Assembly: GCF_022900255.1 (NCBI RefSeq)
Contig: NZ_JALIRM010000002.1
Coordinates: 62,001 to 126,000, forward strand
Reading direction: 5' to 3'
Length of the DNA stretch: 64,000 nt
Source: Lederbergia wuyishanensis
Lineage (GTDB): Bacteria > Bacillota > Bacilli > Bacillales > Bacillaceae_C
Shown here: positions 1 to 8,627 of the stretch, in pieces
How the letters are laid out: every line of letters starts with the position of its first letter
Numbering within the stretch: position 1 is the stretch's first letter
Made by a program: the position numbers and the translations under genes
Notes under the pieces: model-generated
Seen by the model: the letters and a program-made list of their open reading frames with translations, nothing else
The model's database searches: none
Told to the model about the DNA's origin: nothing

Positions 1-33
1 CAGGTTATTACATTCAATAAGCTTTATTTTTTG

Positions 34-651
34 TCATACAGTCATTGATTCTTTTTTTCTAATAAGATGAACAAGTAAATAGACAATAGGAGTCGTAAGA
101 ATCGCAGCAAAAAATTTAAAAATATATTGTGTAATAATTAAGGTCACAAGAACTGCGTTTGGCATCATTCCATAAAATGCAATCGTTATAAAGATGGTTG
201 TATCAATTAATTGGCTCAGCATGGTTGAAGCATTATTCCGTAACCAAAGTTTTTTTTGTCCATGAATGCTTTTTAATTTATTGAATATATAAACGTCTAA
301 ATTTTGACTAACAACGTATGAAATTAAACTTGCGATTATCACTCGAAAACTTCCATTTAAAATGGTTTCGAATGACTGCTGATCTTTAAAAACCGGTGCG
401 GCTGGAAGATGAACCGTAATCGTAATAAAGATTAACGCTAGGATTTGTGTAATCAATCCTGCCTGTACAGTCCTCCTTGCCTCTTTTTTCCCATAAATCT
501 CAACAATGGTATCTATAATCGGAAATGTAAATATATAAATGATGACTGCAGCGGGCAATATGGCGAAATCTCCAATATTAAACAGCTTAACCGCTACAAT
601 GTTTGACAAAATTAATAATCCAACAAAAACTCCATTTAAATATAAAATCAT
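34..651 (-). CDS. yhhQ: Queuosine precursor transporter, YhhQ/VUT family
   Basis: This 205-residue integral membrane protein belongs to the YhhQ (COG1738, VUT) family, which imports queuosine precursors such as preQ0 and preQ1 for tRNA modification. About six hydrophobic segments run through the chain, and the early acidic segment FPIIDTIVEIYGKKEARR is typical of the family. The gene lies 16 bp downstream of queF on the same strand, so both should share one transcript controlled by the preQ1 riboswitch upstream of queF. Uptake of the precursor plus its reduction by QueF makes a coherent salvage unit. The length is normal and the start is ATG. The family assignment is strong; the exact substrate (preQ0, preQ1 or queuine) is inferred. 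Confidence 0.88.
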   Translation of the reverse strand: MILYLNGVFVGLLILSNIVAVKLFNIGDFAILPAAVIIYIFTFPIIDTIVEIYGKKEARRTVQAGLITQILALIFITITVHLPAAPVFKDQQSFETILNGSFRVIIASLISYVVSQNLDVYIFNKLKSIHGQKKLWLRNNASTMLSQLIDTTIFITIAFYGMMPNAVLVTLIITQYIFKFFAAILTTPIVYLLVHLIRKKESMTV

Positions 652-667
652 ATCTATGTTCCTTCTT

Positions 668-1168
668 TCATCGATTATCTATCTTTTCAGGATAGAGGTC
701 ATGATTCATTAAACGAAAGTTAGCTATCTCTTCGTACTTTGTTCCTGGCTTACCATAGTTACACCAAGGATCAATCGATATCCCCCCGCGCGGCGTAAAT
801 TTCCCCCAAACCTCAATATAGCGGGGCTCGAGCAAATTGATTAAATCATTCATTATGATATTGACGCAATCCTCATGAAAATCGCCATGATTCCTAAAAC
901 TAAAGAGATATAGTTTGAGTGATTTGCTCTCAACAAGTTTTTGATCGGGGATATATGAAATATATATCGTTGCAAAATCAGGCTGTTTGGTCAGCGGACA
1001 CAAACTCGTAAACTCCGGACAATTAAACTTAACGAAATAATCATGGTTCTCATGAAGATTATCCACCGTTTCCAACACATCAGGCGCATATTCAAATAAA
1101 TAAGCAGTACCTTGATTACCTAATAAAGTTAAATCGTCCAATCCTTGTTCAGACTTTCGTCCAGACAT
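668..1168 (-). CDS. queF: NADPH-dependent 7-cyano-7-deazaguanine reductase QueF
   Basis: QueF reduces the nitrile of preQ0 to the aminomethyl group of preQ1 in queuosine synthesis. The 166-residue length fits the short (YkvM-type) subfamily. The catalytic cysteine lies in [13 protein letters not shown], and the segment [21 protein letters not shown] holds the conserved substrate- and NADPH-binding residues. An in-frame ATG exists 42 bp upstream, but the start at 1168 (MSGRKSEQ) is preferred because AGGAGG stands 7 nt before it and the extra N-terminal residues are not family-like. It is the first gene of a queF-yhhQ operon whose leader carries a preQ1-I aptamer and a terminator, so expression should fall when preQ1 is plentiful. 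Confidence 0.95.
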   Translation of the reverse strand: MSGRKSEQGLDDLTLLGNQGTAYLFEYAPDVLETVDNLHENHDYFVKFNCPEFTSLCPLTKQPDFATIYISYIPDQKLVESKSLKLYLFSFRNHGDFHEDCVNIIMNDLINLLEPRYIEVWGKFTPRGGISIDPWCNYGKPGTKYEEIANFRLMNHDLYPEKIDNR

Positions 1169-1237
1169 AAAAAAACCTCCTGTAGATGTATCTTTCACAG
1201 GAGGGTACACTTCACCAGTCTATGGCAAACCAAGGAA

Positions 1238-1278
1238 ATAAAAAAAACAAAAGACCAGGTCCTTATGGACATGGCCTA
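1238..1278 (-). terminator. Riboswitch-controlled intrinsic terminator before queF
   Basis: Read on the minus strand, GGCCATGTCC and GGACCTGGTC form a hairpin with an AUAA loop, one mismatch and one G-U pair. It is followed by a T-rich tract interrupted by one G. It lies directly downstream of the preQ1 aptamer and before the queF ribosome binding site, the expected expression platform. Confidence 0.8.
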
Positions 1279-1292
1279 CTAGTCATAATTCC

Positions 1293-1330
1293 ATAGTTTT
1301 TTATAGAGGGTTATTAGCTATGAACCTCTC
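1293..1330 (-). promoter_or_regulatory. preQ1-I riboswitch aptamer
   Basis: The minus strand reads AGAGGTTC, then ATAGC, then ACCCTCT, then an A-rich tail ending AAAAAACTA. This is the class I preQ1 consensus: the AGAGG/CCCUCU stem plus the A-rich strand that docks back with its CUA end to form the H-type pseudoknot. It is followed by a terminator and queF-yhhQ, both preQ1-related genes. A small hairpin, CCCGT/ACGGG, precedes the aptamer. Confidence 0.93.
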
Positions 1331-1364
1331 CCGTGCAAGTACGGGTATATTATTTTCAATATAT

Positions 1365-1393
1365 ACTATAGAGAATGCTAAAGTATTCGTCAA
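1365..1393 (-). promoter_or_regulatory. Sigma-A promoter of the queF leader
   Basis: On the minus strand TTGACG and TATAGT are separated by exactly 17 bp. Transcription would start near 1358, about 28 nt before the aptamer. The position relative to the riboswitch supports the call. Confidence 0.65.
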
Positions 1394-1575
1394 ATGTAAA
1401 TGTTAAACGATAACCAGCTTCATTATTTGTATGGGATACAGGGGTAGGTTCCTTATCTCGGAATAAAATGTAATTATTGTTTTGAACAGTAAATCTATAT
1501 TTTCACGGAATATAGTGGGTCAATTTTCTTTGTATTCCGAATCAGTGATAACCTTTATTTCACAACATACTTTTT
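1394..1575. other. Intergenic stretch upstream of the queF promoter
   Basis: Together with the leader above, about 400 bp between queF and the GNAT gene hold no intact gene. On the minus strand one frame is open for 48 codons, from a stop near 1501 to a stop at 1356, and encodes a protein-like string containing NEAGYRLTFTFDEY. It has no start codon or ribosome binding site. It may be a gene tail overwritten by the promoter, or chance. Confidence 0.3.
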
Positions 1576-2052
1576 TTAATTGATAAACTCTTGTGTTACT
1601 CTTCCTTCCCCTACTCGTTCATTGAATTGCCCATTTGTGTATTCATTAATTACGTTTCTCCAAAATAATTGTGCGGGTTTATTTTTTTCGATTTGGAAAA
1701 TTTCCCATTTTCCCCTATGTAAATGAAATATATCTTTAGCAACTAATTTACCTAAACCCGCTCTTCGATACTTTTTCATAATAAAAAACTCAGAAATTAG
1801 AAAGTATGCTTTAGTGTCTGTTTTTATCCATTTTACGAGGACAAAACCTGCGTTATGTCCGTCCAACCTAACTAAATATGGGAAATGATCATCCTTTGTC
1901 CAATAGTCACTTAAAGGATATTCACTGAATTTCCCATCTTCTTCAACATGTGCTTCAATATACACTGAAAAGTCATAAATATAGAATTGCAATAAGTTCT
2001 TAAGTGTTTCTTGATGTTCCAAACCTACTCTAATAATCTCGTAACTAATCAT
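1576..2052 (-). CDS. GNAT-family N-acetyltransferase
   Basis: This protein of about 158 residues has the GNAT fold. The acetyl-CoA binding loop is RRAGLGKLVAKDIF (Q/RxxGxG/A pattern), preceded by the beta strand ISEFFIMKKY. The C-terminal part with PAQLFWRNVI matches the usual last helix and strand. The substrate cannot be told; the family also includes predicted acetyltransferases acting on small molecules. A GTG lies three codons upstream at 2061, but AAAGG stands 8 nt before the ATG at 2052, so the ATG is preferred. It is a single gene whose neighbours do not suggest a pathway. Confidence 0.8.
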   Translation of the reverse strand: MISYEIIRVGLEHQETLKNLLQFYIYDFSVYIEAHVEEDGKFSEYPLSDYWTKDDHFPYLVRLDGHNAGFVLVKWIKTDTKAYFLISEFFIMKKYRRAGLGKLVAKDIFHLHRGKWEIFQIEKNKPAQLFWRNVINEYTNGQFNERVGEGRVTQEFIN

Positions 2053-2201
2053 TTTTGACACCTTTCTTATTTGAATCCTAAGATATTCAATATATCGCCT
2101 ATGAATCCCTGCTAAAAATCAGAAATAAATTATGCTTTGTTAAAAATGTCTTTGTGTTTAATATTCCGTTTTAGCCTATTAGCACACAATTCATTCCACC
2201 G

Positions 2202-3134
2202 TCACCTATATTTATCTTTATCCTTCTCTACATAATATTGAACAATCCGCTCTAGTTCTTCCAAATATAGTTTGGCCATGCGGCTGAGTTGTGCCTTTTT
2301 ACTTACAATCCAACCTACAGAAATCTCTTCTCCTTCTTCAAGAGGAACTGATACAATATCGGAGCCGTTTAAATCTGAACTTAAGATTCCTGTTGAAATG
2401 GTGTACCCATTTAGTCCAATTAATAGGTTGAAAAGTGTGGCCCTATCACTCACTTGGATGCTTTTTTTACTTGGTATTGTACTAAAAATTTCTTCAGAAT
2501 AATAAAACGAATTATACTCTCCTTGTTCAAAGGTAAGACGGGGATAATCCTCCAAGTCCTCCAATGTAACAGATGATCTACTAGCGAGCGGATTTTGAGA
2601 GCTCACAAAAATATGCGGGGCAGCTTTAAATAGTAGATTAAACTCCAACCCTTCCTCTTTTAACAGCGGCATCATCACTTTTTCATTAAATAGACTCATA
2701 TATAAAATGCCTATTTCACTTCGAAGGTTTTTCACATCTTCAATAATTTCATAGGTTTTCGTTTCCCTCATCGTAAATTGATACTTGTCAGAACCGTATT
2801 TTTTTATCATCTCTACAAAAGCATTAACTGCAAAGGCATAATGCTGAGTGGAAACAGCAAATAACTGCGGCGAAGGTGTCGTTTTAAAATAGCGCCGCTC
2901 TAGCAGTTCAACCTGCTCCACTACTTGTCGGGCATATCCCAGAAATTCTGCTCCATCTGAAGAAAGAATGATTCCTGCAGATGTACGAGTAAAGATCGTA
3001 ATGCCTAATTCCTCTTCTATATTTTTTATCGCTTTTGATAGACTCGGCTGCGAAATATAGAGTCTGCGCGCAGCCTCATTCATGGAGCCACACATTGCAA
3101 TTTCAATGACATATTTTAAATGTTGTAAATTCAT
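2202..3134 (-). CDS. LysR-type transcriptional regulator
   Basis: The protein has 310 residues, the normal length for the family. The N-terminal winged helix-turn-helix spans about residues 1-60, with the signature MNEAARRLYISQPSLSKAIKNIE. A periplasmic-binding-like co-inducer domain follows from about residue 90. The gene is divergent from the MetE-like gene at 3308, separated by about 170 bp containing a 21-bp inverted repeat, the classic arrangement for a LysR regulator of its neighbour. It probably controls the MetE-like gene and the MFS transporter behind it, in response to the transported compound or a product of it. The effector is unknown. GAGGG lies upstream of the ATG. Confidence 0.9.
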   Translation of the reverse strand: MNLQHLKYVIEIAMCGSMNEAARRLYISQPSLSKAIKNIEEELGITIFTRTSAGIILSSDGAEFLGYARQVVEQVELLERRYFKTTPSPQLFAVSTQHYAFAVNAFVEMIKKYGSDKYQFTMRETKTYEIIEDVKNLRSEIGILYMSLFNEKVMMPLLKEEGLEFNLLFKAAPHIFVSSQNPLASRSSVTLEDLEDYPRLTFEQGEYNSFYYSEEIFSTIPSKKSIQVSDRATLFNLLIGLNGYTISTGILSSDLNGSDIVSVPLEEGEEISVGWIVSKKAQLSRMAKLYLEELERIVQYYVEKDKDKYR

Positions 3135-3193
3135 TCATTGTCCCTCATCTTTCACGTTACCCTAGAGAAATCTCGTGGTTTTTTTTGAAATGC

Positions 3194-3214
3194 GTTATAG
3201 CTTATGGTTATAAC
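3194..3214. promoter_or_regulatory. Candidate LysR operator
   Basis: GTTATA and TATAAC form an inverted repeat with a 9-bp spacer in the divergent region between the LysR gene and the MetE-like gene. The dyad contains a T-N11-A-type arrangement. Assignment rests on position and symmetry only. Confidence 0.45.
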
Positions 3215-3307
3215 TAGTGATACCTTTTTTCAGTTAGTCTATATCCCATACCCATGATAAGATTCATTATACATTCAAATTATTCATTGTGGAAAAGAGG
3301 GAATTAT

Positions 3308-4405
3308 ATGCAAGCAACGACTACAATTTTCCGAGCTGATCAAGTGGGTAGTTTATTACGTACGGATGTCATCAAGGAAGCACGATTACAGAAAGCGGCA
3401 GGGAAAATTACAGCTGAGCAATTACGTGCGATAGAAGATAAAGAAATTGCTAGAATCATGGAAAAACAAAAGGAAATTGGCTTAAAGGCTGTTACAGATG
3501 GAGAATTCCGAAGAGCTTGGTGGCACTTCGATTTTTTAGAAGGTTTAACTGGCGTGGAAGGCTATTGGTCTGGAAACGGGATTCAATTCCAGCAACAACA
3601 AACGAAATCCCGTGCTATTAAAGTTAAAAGTAAGTTGGATTTTGAAAGTCACCCGATGCTAGAAGACTTTAAATATCTTCATCAAGTTGCGGGGGACCAT
3701 GTGGCGAAATTTACAATTCCAAGCCCAAGTATGCTTCATTTCCGCGGTGAAATTGATTCTACTGTCTACCCGGATGAAGAAGAGTTCTTTGATGATTTGG
3801 CACAAGCTTATAAAAAAGGAATTAAAGCTTTTTATGATGCTGGATGCCGTTACTTGCAATTAGATGATACGGCGTGGGCCTATCTCTGTTCAGAAGAGCA
3901 AAAGGAACAGCTTCGAGCGAAGGGTAAGAATCCCGACTTTTTAGTTAAAATGTATCTCGATATGCTTAACAAAGCAGTGGCAGATCGTCCGGACGATTTA
4001 AAAATAACGATGCATATTTGTCGCGGAAATTTCCGCTCTACTTGGATTTCTTCCGGTGGATATGAGCCGGTTGCTGAACCTTTATTTGGTCACTTAAATA
4101 TCGATGGATTCTTCCTTGAATATGACAATGATCGTTCAGGTGGATTTGAGCCTCTTCGCTTTGTGAATCGCTCTGATCTTAATATTGTATTAGGTCTTAT
4201 CACTTCGAAACATGGTGAACTAGAAGATAAAGATTTGATTAAAAGACGGATTGAAGAAGCATCTAAATATGTGGATATTAATCAATTGTGTTTAAGCCCT
4301 CAATGTGGCTTTGCTTCAACAGAAGAAGGCAATTTGTTGACAGAGGAAGAACAATGGGATAAATTGCGGTATGTTGTTGAAATTTCCCGGGAAATATGGA
4401 AGTAA
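3308..4405 (+). CDS. MetE-like cobalamin-independent methyltransferase (YxjG/YxjH type)
   Basis: The protein has 365 residues and matches the single-domain relatives of the C-terminal half of methionine synthase MetE. Zinc ligands can be placed at His236 and Cys238 (HIC), Glu271 (FFLEYD) and Cys333 (SPQCGF), so the catalytic metal site appears intact. The family transfers a methyl group from a donor to a thiol such as homocysteine. In Bacillus, YxjG/YxjH are thought to be methionine-related and are S-box controlled; no S-box leader fits in the short upstream region here, and a LysR gene is divergent instead. The ATG at 3308 has AGAGGG upstream; an ATG 54 bp earlier lacks one. The methyl donor is unknown. 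A methylated compound imported by the downstream transporter is an inference. Confidence 0.85.
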   Translation: MQATTTIFRADQVGSLLRTDVIKEARLQKAAGKITAEQLRAIEDKEIARIMEKQKEIGLKAVTDGEFRRAWWHFDFLEGLTGVEGYWSGNGIQFQQQQTKSRAIKVKSKLDFESHPMLEDFKYLHQVAGDHVAKFTIPSPSMLHFRGEIDSTVYPDEEEFFDDLAQAYKKGIKAFYDAGCRYLQLDDTAWAYLCSEEQKEQLRAKGKNPDFLVKMYLDMLNKAVADRPDDLKITMHICRGNFRSTWISSGGYEPVAEPLFGHLNIDGFFLEYDNDRSGGFEPLRFVNRSDLNIVLGLITSKHGELEDKDLIKRRIEEASKYVDINQLCLSPQCGFASTEEGNLLTEEEQWDKLRYVVEISREIWK

Positions 4406-4559
4406 GAAGGCGAAAAGAAGTCGTTTAACTATAAAAATGTAGGAAAGTGGCGGCTCGTGCACAATGTACCTGCCGACCGCCATTAACCTATATATATTAG
4501 CTTAGTTGGAAGTTTAATTTTCCCAACATTCAAAATAATACACATACAAGGTGATGTAC

Positions 4560-5906
4560 ATGCGCGTTGTTCAAACAGCTCAGGTTATAGCTGAAAGTAA
4601 ATTTAACAAGTTTCATTTATTAGTATTTTTATGGTGTTTCTATGCCATTGCTTTTGATGGCTTTGATATTGCTCTGTTTGGAATTGGCTTGCCACTAATG
4701 ATGGAAGATTACAAGCTAACGGTTGTAGAAGCCGGTGCTATTGGCAGTTATACTTTAGTAGGAATGATGTTGGGTTCCTTCATTCTAGGTTCTCTTTCAG
4801 ACGTCATTGGTCGTAAAAGAATTTTAGCAATTTGTATGGCTTTATTCAGTATTTTTTCTTTATTAGCAGGTTTGGCACCAAATTCCCTAGTCTTTACAAT
4901 CATGCGTTTCGTTGCCGCACTTGGAATGGGTGGATTAATGCCGGCCGTTATTTCAATCATGACAGAATATTCTCCAAAGAAAAATCGTGCCCTAATAGTG
5001 GCCACAATGTATTGTGGGTATTCCATTGGTAGTATTCTAGCATCGCTCATCGGGATGTATGTAATGGAAAGTCTTGGGTGGAGATTTTTGTATTATCTGG
5101 GTATTATTCCAATCTTTACATTGCCTTTTTTCCTTAAAAAATTCCCAGAATCACTGTCTTATTATATTCTTCGTAAACAAGGGGACAAAATCGCAAATAT
5201 TTTAAATAAGGTAGATCCAAAAGGAAACTATCAGGCAACAGACGACTATGAATATGATACGGTAAAAGAACAGGCAAAAGGGTTTCTTGCCAAAAAACTT
5301 GTTTCAGATAACCGCTTTGTTAGTACGTTAGCGTTTTGGACAGCTGTGTTCAGCTGCCTGCTCATGATTTATGGTCTCAACACATGGCTTCCAAAAATCA
5401 TGAGGGAATCCGGTTTTGGTATTTCGTCCAGCTTATCCTTTATTTTAGTTCTAGGAGTTGGCCAAATTGGCGGATCTTTACTAGGGGGACTATTGGTAGA
5501 AAAAATTGGTCACCGCAAAGTGCTGTTACTCATGTACGGCTTAGGGACCTGTTGTTTTGTACTTCTTAGTATAACATCGAACACCCTTTTACTATATCTA
5601 TTAGTCGCCATCGGTGGGGCGTGCACAGGCGGAACACAAAACTTAGTGAATCCGTATATATCTGAATTTTACCCACGCGAGATACGAACAACAGGTCTCA
5701 GTGTCACAGTCGGCATCGGGAGAATAGGAGCTATTCTGGCACCTATTTTGATCGGGCTCGTCCTCGCTACCAATATAGCACCCCAACAAGCATTCATTGC
5801 TTTTGCCATCCCAAGTATTTTGGGAGGAATTGCGTTTTTATTAGTGCAAGAGAAATATGGAAGTTTTGATCGAGTTGGAAAGGCTCCTCAGCGCGAAGCG
5901 GCATAA
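4560..5906 (+). CDS. MFS transporter, aromatic acid:H+ symporter-like
   Basis: This 448-residue protein has about 12 transmembrane segments. The motif FDGFDIALFGIGLP in the first helix and the loop GSLSDVIGRKRIL between helices 2 and 3 are characteristic of the AAHS group (PcaK/BenK/YceI-like), which imports aromatic or other organic acids with protons. The central loop around residues 210-240 is cytoplasmic. It follows the MetE-like gene by about 150 bp on the same strand, so the two are probably co-regulated by the LysR protein. GTG and ATG codons lie at 4551 and 4554, but AAGGTGAT at 4548-4555 is best placed for ATG 4560. The substrate is unknown. Confidence 0.82.
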   Translation: MRVVQTAQVIAESKFNKFHLLVFLWCFYAIAFDGFDIALFGIGLPLMMEDYKLTVVEAGAIGSYTLVGMMLGSFILGSLSDVIGRKRILAICMALFSIFSLLAGLAPNSLVFTIMRFVAALGMGGLMPAVISIMTEYSPKKNRALIVATMYCGYSIGSILASLIGMYVMESLGWRFLYYLGIIPIFTLPFFLKKFPESLSYYILRKQGDKIANILNKVDPKGNYQATDDYEYDTVKEQAKGFLAKKLVSDNRFVSTLAFWTAVFSCLLMIYGLNTWLPKIMRESGFGISSSLSFILVLGVGQIGGSLLGGLLVEKIGHRKVLLLMYGLGTCCFVLLSITSNTLLLYLLVAIGGACTGGTQNLVNPYISEFYPREIRTTGLSVTVGIGRIGAILAPILIGLVLATNIAPQQAFIAFAIPSILGGIAFLLVQEKYGSFDRVGKAPQREAA

Positions 5907-6528
5907 GAAGAAAAGTACGAGGCATCCGTTACGTCGATAAGCACATTTTCTGAGGGACTTACCTTTTAATGTCGCAGTTTTCTGGTTTCGAGCTGTTGGC
6001 GTCCATAGCTAGCAATAGTTTTAGTTCAAATTAATAAAATTATATTTCCTATAAAAACTGACCTTTGTCTCTTTGGAATTTGCTATTCTTAAAAGCATTC
6101 CAAATGAGTTCAAAGGTTCTTTATTTTTTATGCCTTTTTTAAATACTAATTTCAGAAAGATACTTTAGATAGCCTCCATTTTAATTTTCGCGTTTTTTGT
6201 CGTAAAGATTTTGAAACATTTTTAATAATTTTTCCGACTATATTCTAAAAGGAAGGTGATTATGGAAAGATGCTTTAATGTTTTCTATTTTCGAATGTAA
6301 TAATTAACAGATGACAACCTCAGTAATTAAATATGCAACTACTCTTATATATAGATAAGTCCAACTTAATAAATTTATATCATTTACAAAATACGACACA
6401 ATCAAAAAATAAATTTTTGTAATATAATAGTAATAGTTTTAATAATAAAGTAAAATAATTACAAGTTTTTTAGATTATAGCTGGATGTCGTTGATTTCAT
6501 GGATTAACAAATAGCGGAGGGAATATTT
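5907..6528. other. AT-rich intergenic region with a 12-codon minicistron
   Basis: No full gene is visible in about 620 bp. A weak hairpin (TTGGAAT/ATTCCAA, 6073-6103) may end MFS transcription. A tiny ORF at 6262-6300 encodes MERCFNVFYFRM and has an unusually good ribosome binding site, AAGGAAGGTGAT, directly upstream. It could be a leader peptide or chance. The last 150 bp are very AT-rich and probably contain the promoter of the transpeptidase gene. Confidence 0.35.
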
Positions 6529-7974
6529 ATGGGGGCGTTACAACAACCAGTTGTTGAACTTGAGCGGGGTAAGCGGCATAAACCGCGGACAAACCGAGAT
6601 TTTATTGTCATTGGAAGTATTGTTATCGCTTTGGTTATTGCACTAATATTTGCTGGGCTTAGCTTTTATCAGGCAACCCGGTTTAATTCGAACGTTACGA
6701 TTAATGACGTACAGGTTGGCGGTCTGACAGCTGATAAGGCGATACAAAAATTAAAGGAAACTACATTAACAAATAAAGTCTATGTTGGAGAAGTACTTAT
6801 TCTAGATGAAGAAGATACGAAAATGGCGTTTTCCAATCAAGATATGACTGAGGTTAAAAAGTTATTAAAAGACCAGTGGACGTTTTTTCCATCCTCTGAG
6901 GCAAAAAACTATTGGTTGATACCCAATATGTCGGATAATTTCCGAAACGAAACGATGGTAAAGAAATTAGAAGAAAAACTGCAATCCATGAATGCAACCT
7001 TAGAAGCTCCTAAAGATGCAGTAGTAAAATTGGAAGGCGGCAAAATTGTTATCTCCGATGGCGCTGAAGGAGGACAGTATGATATCGCTGCTTTGCTCCA
7101 GAATTTCAAAGAACAAAAGTATACAAGTGATATCAAAATGGAACCTGCATTCATTCAACCAATCAAAGCGGACAATGAGATTATTAAAGAAGAAGAGAGA
7201 AATTACCTAGCCTTTCTTGAAAGAACAGTAGATTATAAGGTTCAAGACAAAGTGTATACACTTAAAGCAAGTGAACTAATTAAAGATGCTACGATAACAG
7301 ACGGTAATGTAGTGACCATTACTGCAAGTGACATTCAGAAGAAAATAGATGAAATTAATCAATCTCAATCAACTTTAAATAAGAACATTGACTTTAAGAC
7401 CCATTCTGGCAAAGTCATTTCGGTAAAAGCTCAAGGCTTTGGATGGGCATTAGATGTTGAAAAAGAAGCGGAACTAGTTCGAGCAGCTTTTGAAATTGGG
7501 GAAAAGGAAGTTTCCGCTACAAATATTTACGGCCATGGCTGGACGAACGAAGGCGTTGGCTATGAAACAACCGCGAATAACGGTATTGGCGGCAATTATG
7601 CAGAAGTATCTATTAAAGAACAACGAATTTGGATTTATAGAAATGGTAAATTAGCCGTTACAACGGATGTAGTGACCGGCAAACATAGTACTGGGGAAGA
7701 TACGTCTCCTGGAATTTGGTATATACTTTTTAAACGTACACCTTACACACTAAAAGGCAGTGCAGTAGGAAAAGCTGATTACGAAATTGAGGTAAACTAC
7801 TGGGCTCCATTTACAAACAGCGGGCAAGGATTCCATGATGCTAGCTGGCGGAGAAACTGGTCCAAAAACGCATATCTAAGAGAGGGCTCAGGTGGTTGCG
7901 TCAACGTACAACCTAGTATTATGAAACAAGTATATGATAACTTAAATACTTATGATCCGGTTGTGGTTTATTAA
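6529..7974 (+). CDS. L,D-transpeptidase (YkuD domain) with peptidoglycan-binding-like repeats
   Basis: The protein has 481 residues. Residues about 24-50 form one transmembrane anchor, with a basic N-terminal cytoplasmic tail. The extracellular part carries two PG_binding_4-like segments (roughly 55-330), including the pattern NSNVTINDVQVGGLTADKA. The C-terminal YkuD catalytic domain covers about residues 350-481. The catalytic cysteine is Cys457 in SGGCVNV, with an upstream histidine in the segment GQGFHDASW. Such enzymes cross-link or modify peptidoglycan through 3-3 bonds. ATG 6529 has GGAGGG upstream. It appears to be a single-gene unit ended by the strong hairpin right behind it. Confidence 0.9.
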   Translation: MGALQQPVVELERGKRHKPRTNRDFIVIGSIVIALVIALIFAGLSFYQATRFNSNVTINDVQVGGLTADKAIQKLKETTLTNKVYVGEVLILDEEDTKMAFSNQDMTEVKKLLKDQWTFFPSSEAKNYWLIPNMSDNFRNETMVKKLEEKLQSMNATLEAPKDAVVKLEGGKIVISDGAEGGQYDIAALLQNFKEQKYTSDIKMEPAFIQPIKADNEIIKEEERNYLAFLERTVDYKVQDKVYTLKASELIKDATITDGNVVTITASDIQKKIDEINQSQSTLNKNIDFKTHSGKVISVKAQGFGWALDVEKEAELVRAAFEIGEKEVSATNIYGHGWTNEGVGYETTANNGIGGNYAEVSIKEQRIWIYRNGKLAVTTDVVTGKHSTGEDTSPGIWYILFKRTPYTLKGSAVGKADYEIEVNYWAPFTNSGQGFHDASWRRNWSKNAYLREGSGGCVNVQPSIMKQVYDNLNTYDPVVVY

Positions 7975-7977
7975 GAA

Positions 7978-8029
7978 GGACGGGGCTTGTGCTTCCTGCC
8001 ACGGAAGTTCAAGACCCGTCCCTTTTTTT
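7978..8029 (+). terminator. Intrinsic terminator of the transpeptidase gene (copy 1 of a repeated terminator)
   Basis: A long hairpin starting GGACGGG and ending CCCGTCC, with an inner GCTTCC/GGAAG stem, is followed by seven Ts. A nearly identical sequence occurs at 10462-10515. Confidence 0.88.
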
Positions 8030-8091
8030 AAAAAAGCCTCATAATTAATGGCATATTTTTCACAATGTATGTTTGAAAGGATTGACTAAGC

Positions 8092-8535
8092 ATGTTGCAT
8101 TTAGAAACGATTACAAAAGACAATTGGCTCAAGGCCATTTCGCTACGTGTCCGCGAAGATCAAACAAAGTTTGTAGCATCAAATGCGGTATCACTAGCCC
8201 AACTCAATTTTCTTGAAAATTTCCAGGCAAAAGGAATTTATCATGGCGAGGAAATGATTGGTTTTACTCTCTATGGAATCGACGAAGACGACAACGAGTA
8301 CTGGATTTATCGAATGATGATTGATCAAAAGCATCAAGGGAAAGGATTTGGAAAAAAGGCCATTCAACTCGTGATAGACGATATAATGCATATTAAAGAG
8401 AATCACCATCAAACGATTACACTATCTTATGAACCAACCAATGAACATGCAAAACGCGTTTACGAAAAAATGGGATTCCAGGAAATAGACGGACTGCTTA
8501 TCGGAGGCGAACAAGTATCCCGCTTTACGTTTTAA
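8092..8535 (+). CDS. GNAT acetyltransferase, BltD-like spermine/spermidine acetyltransferase
   Basis: The 147-residue protein resembles Bacillus BltD and related polyamine N-acetyltransferases. The family features include an early VREDQTKFVASN segment, the GFTLYGIDED strand, and the acetyl-CoA loop QGKGFGKKAI. These are followed by TLSYEPTNEHAKRVYEKMGF, the usual C-terminal GNAT end. Acetylation of polyamines would lower their charge and help excretion. No efflux pump such as Blt is adjacent, so polyamine activity is inferred from similarity only. AAAGG lies before the ATG, and the gene ends at a hairpin that looks like an insertion-sequence end. Confidence 0.78.
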   Translation: MLHLETITKDNWLKAISLRVREDQTKFVASNAVSLAQLNFLENFQAKGIYHGEEMIGFTLYGIDEDDNEYWIYRMMIDQKHQGKGFGKKAIQLVIDDIMHIKENHHQTITLSYEPTNEHAKRVYEKMGFQEIDGLLIGGEQVSRFTF

Positions 8536-8544
8536 CTTTGAAAC

Positions 8545-8597
8545 TGAACTGCCCCGTAAAAGTTAGACACTAATCTTATTTTTACGGGGGTTTTTTT
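8545..8597 (+). mobile_element. Solo IS3/IS150-type end relic, doubling as terminator
   Basis: The sequence begins TGAACTGCCCCGTAAAAG, followed by TTAGACAC and a matching TTTTACGGGG arm, then Ts and an ATGG. This layout resembles the left end of IS150-group elements, an inverted repeat with hairpin followed by orfA. No transposase frame follows. CCCCGTAAAA/TTTTACGGGG with seven Ts can also terminate the GNAT transcript. Confidence 0.5.
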
Positions 8598-8627
8598 ATG
8601 GAAAAATAAACTTGTCCAATAAAATAC

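Noticed and set aside
3140-3307. S-box (SAM) riboswitch before the MetE-like gene
   Set aside because: The space is too short and no aptamer-like conserved stems or terminator were found.
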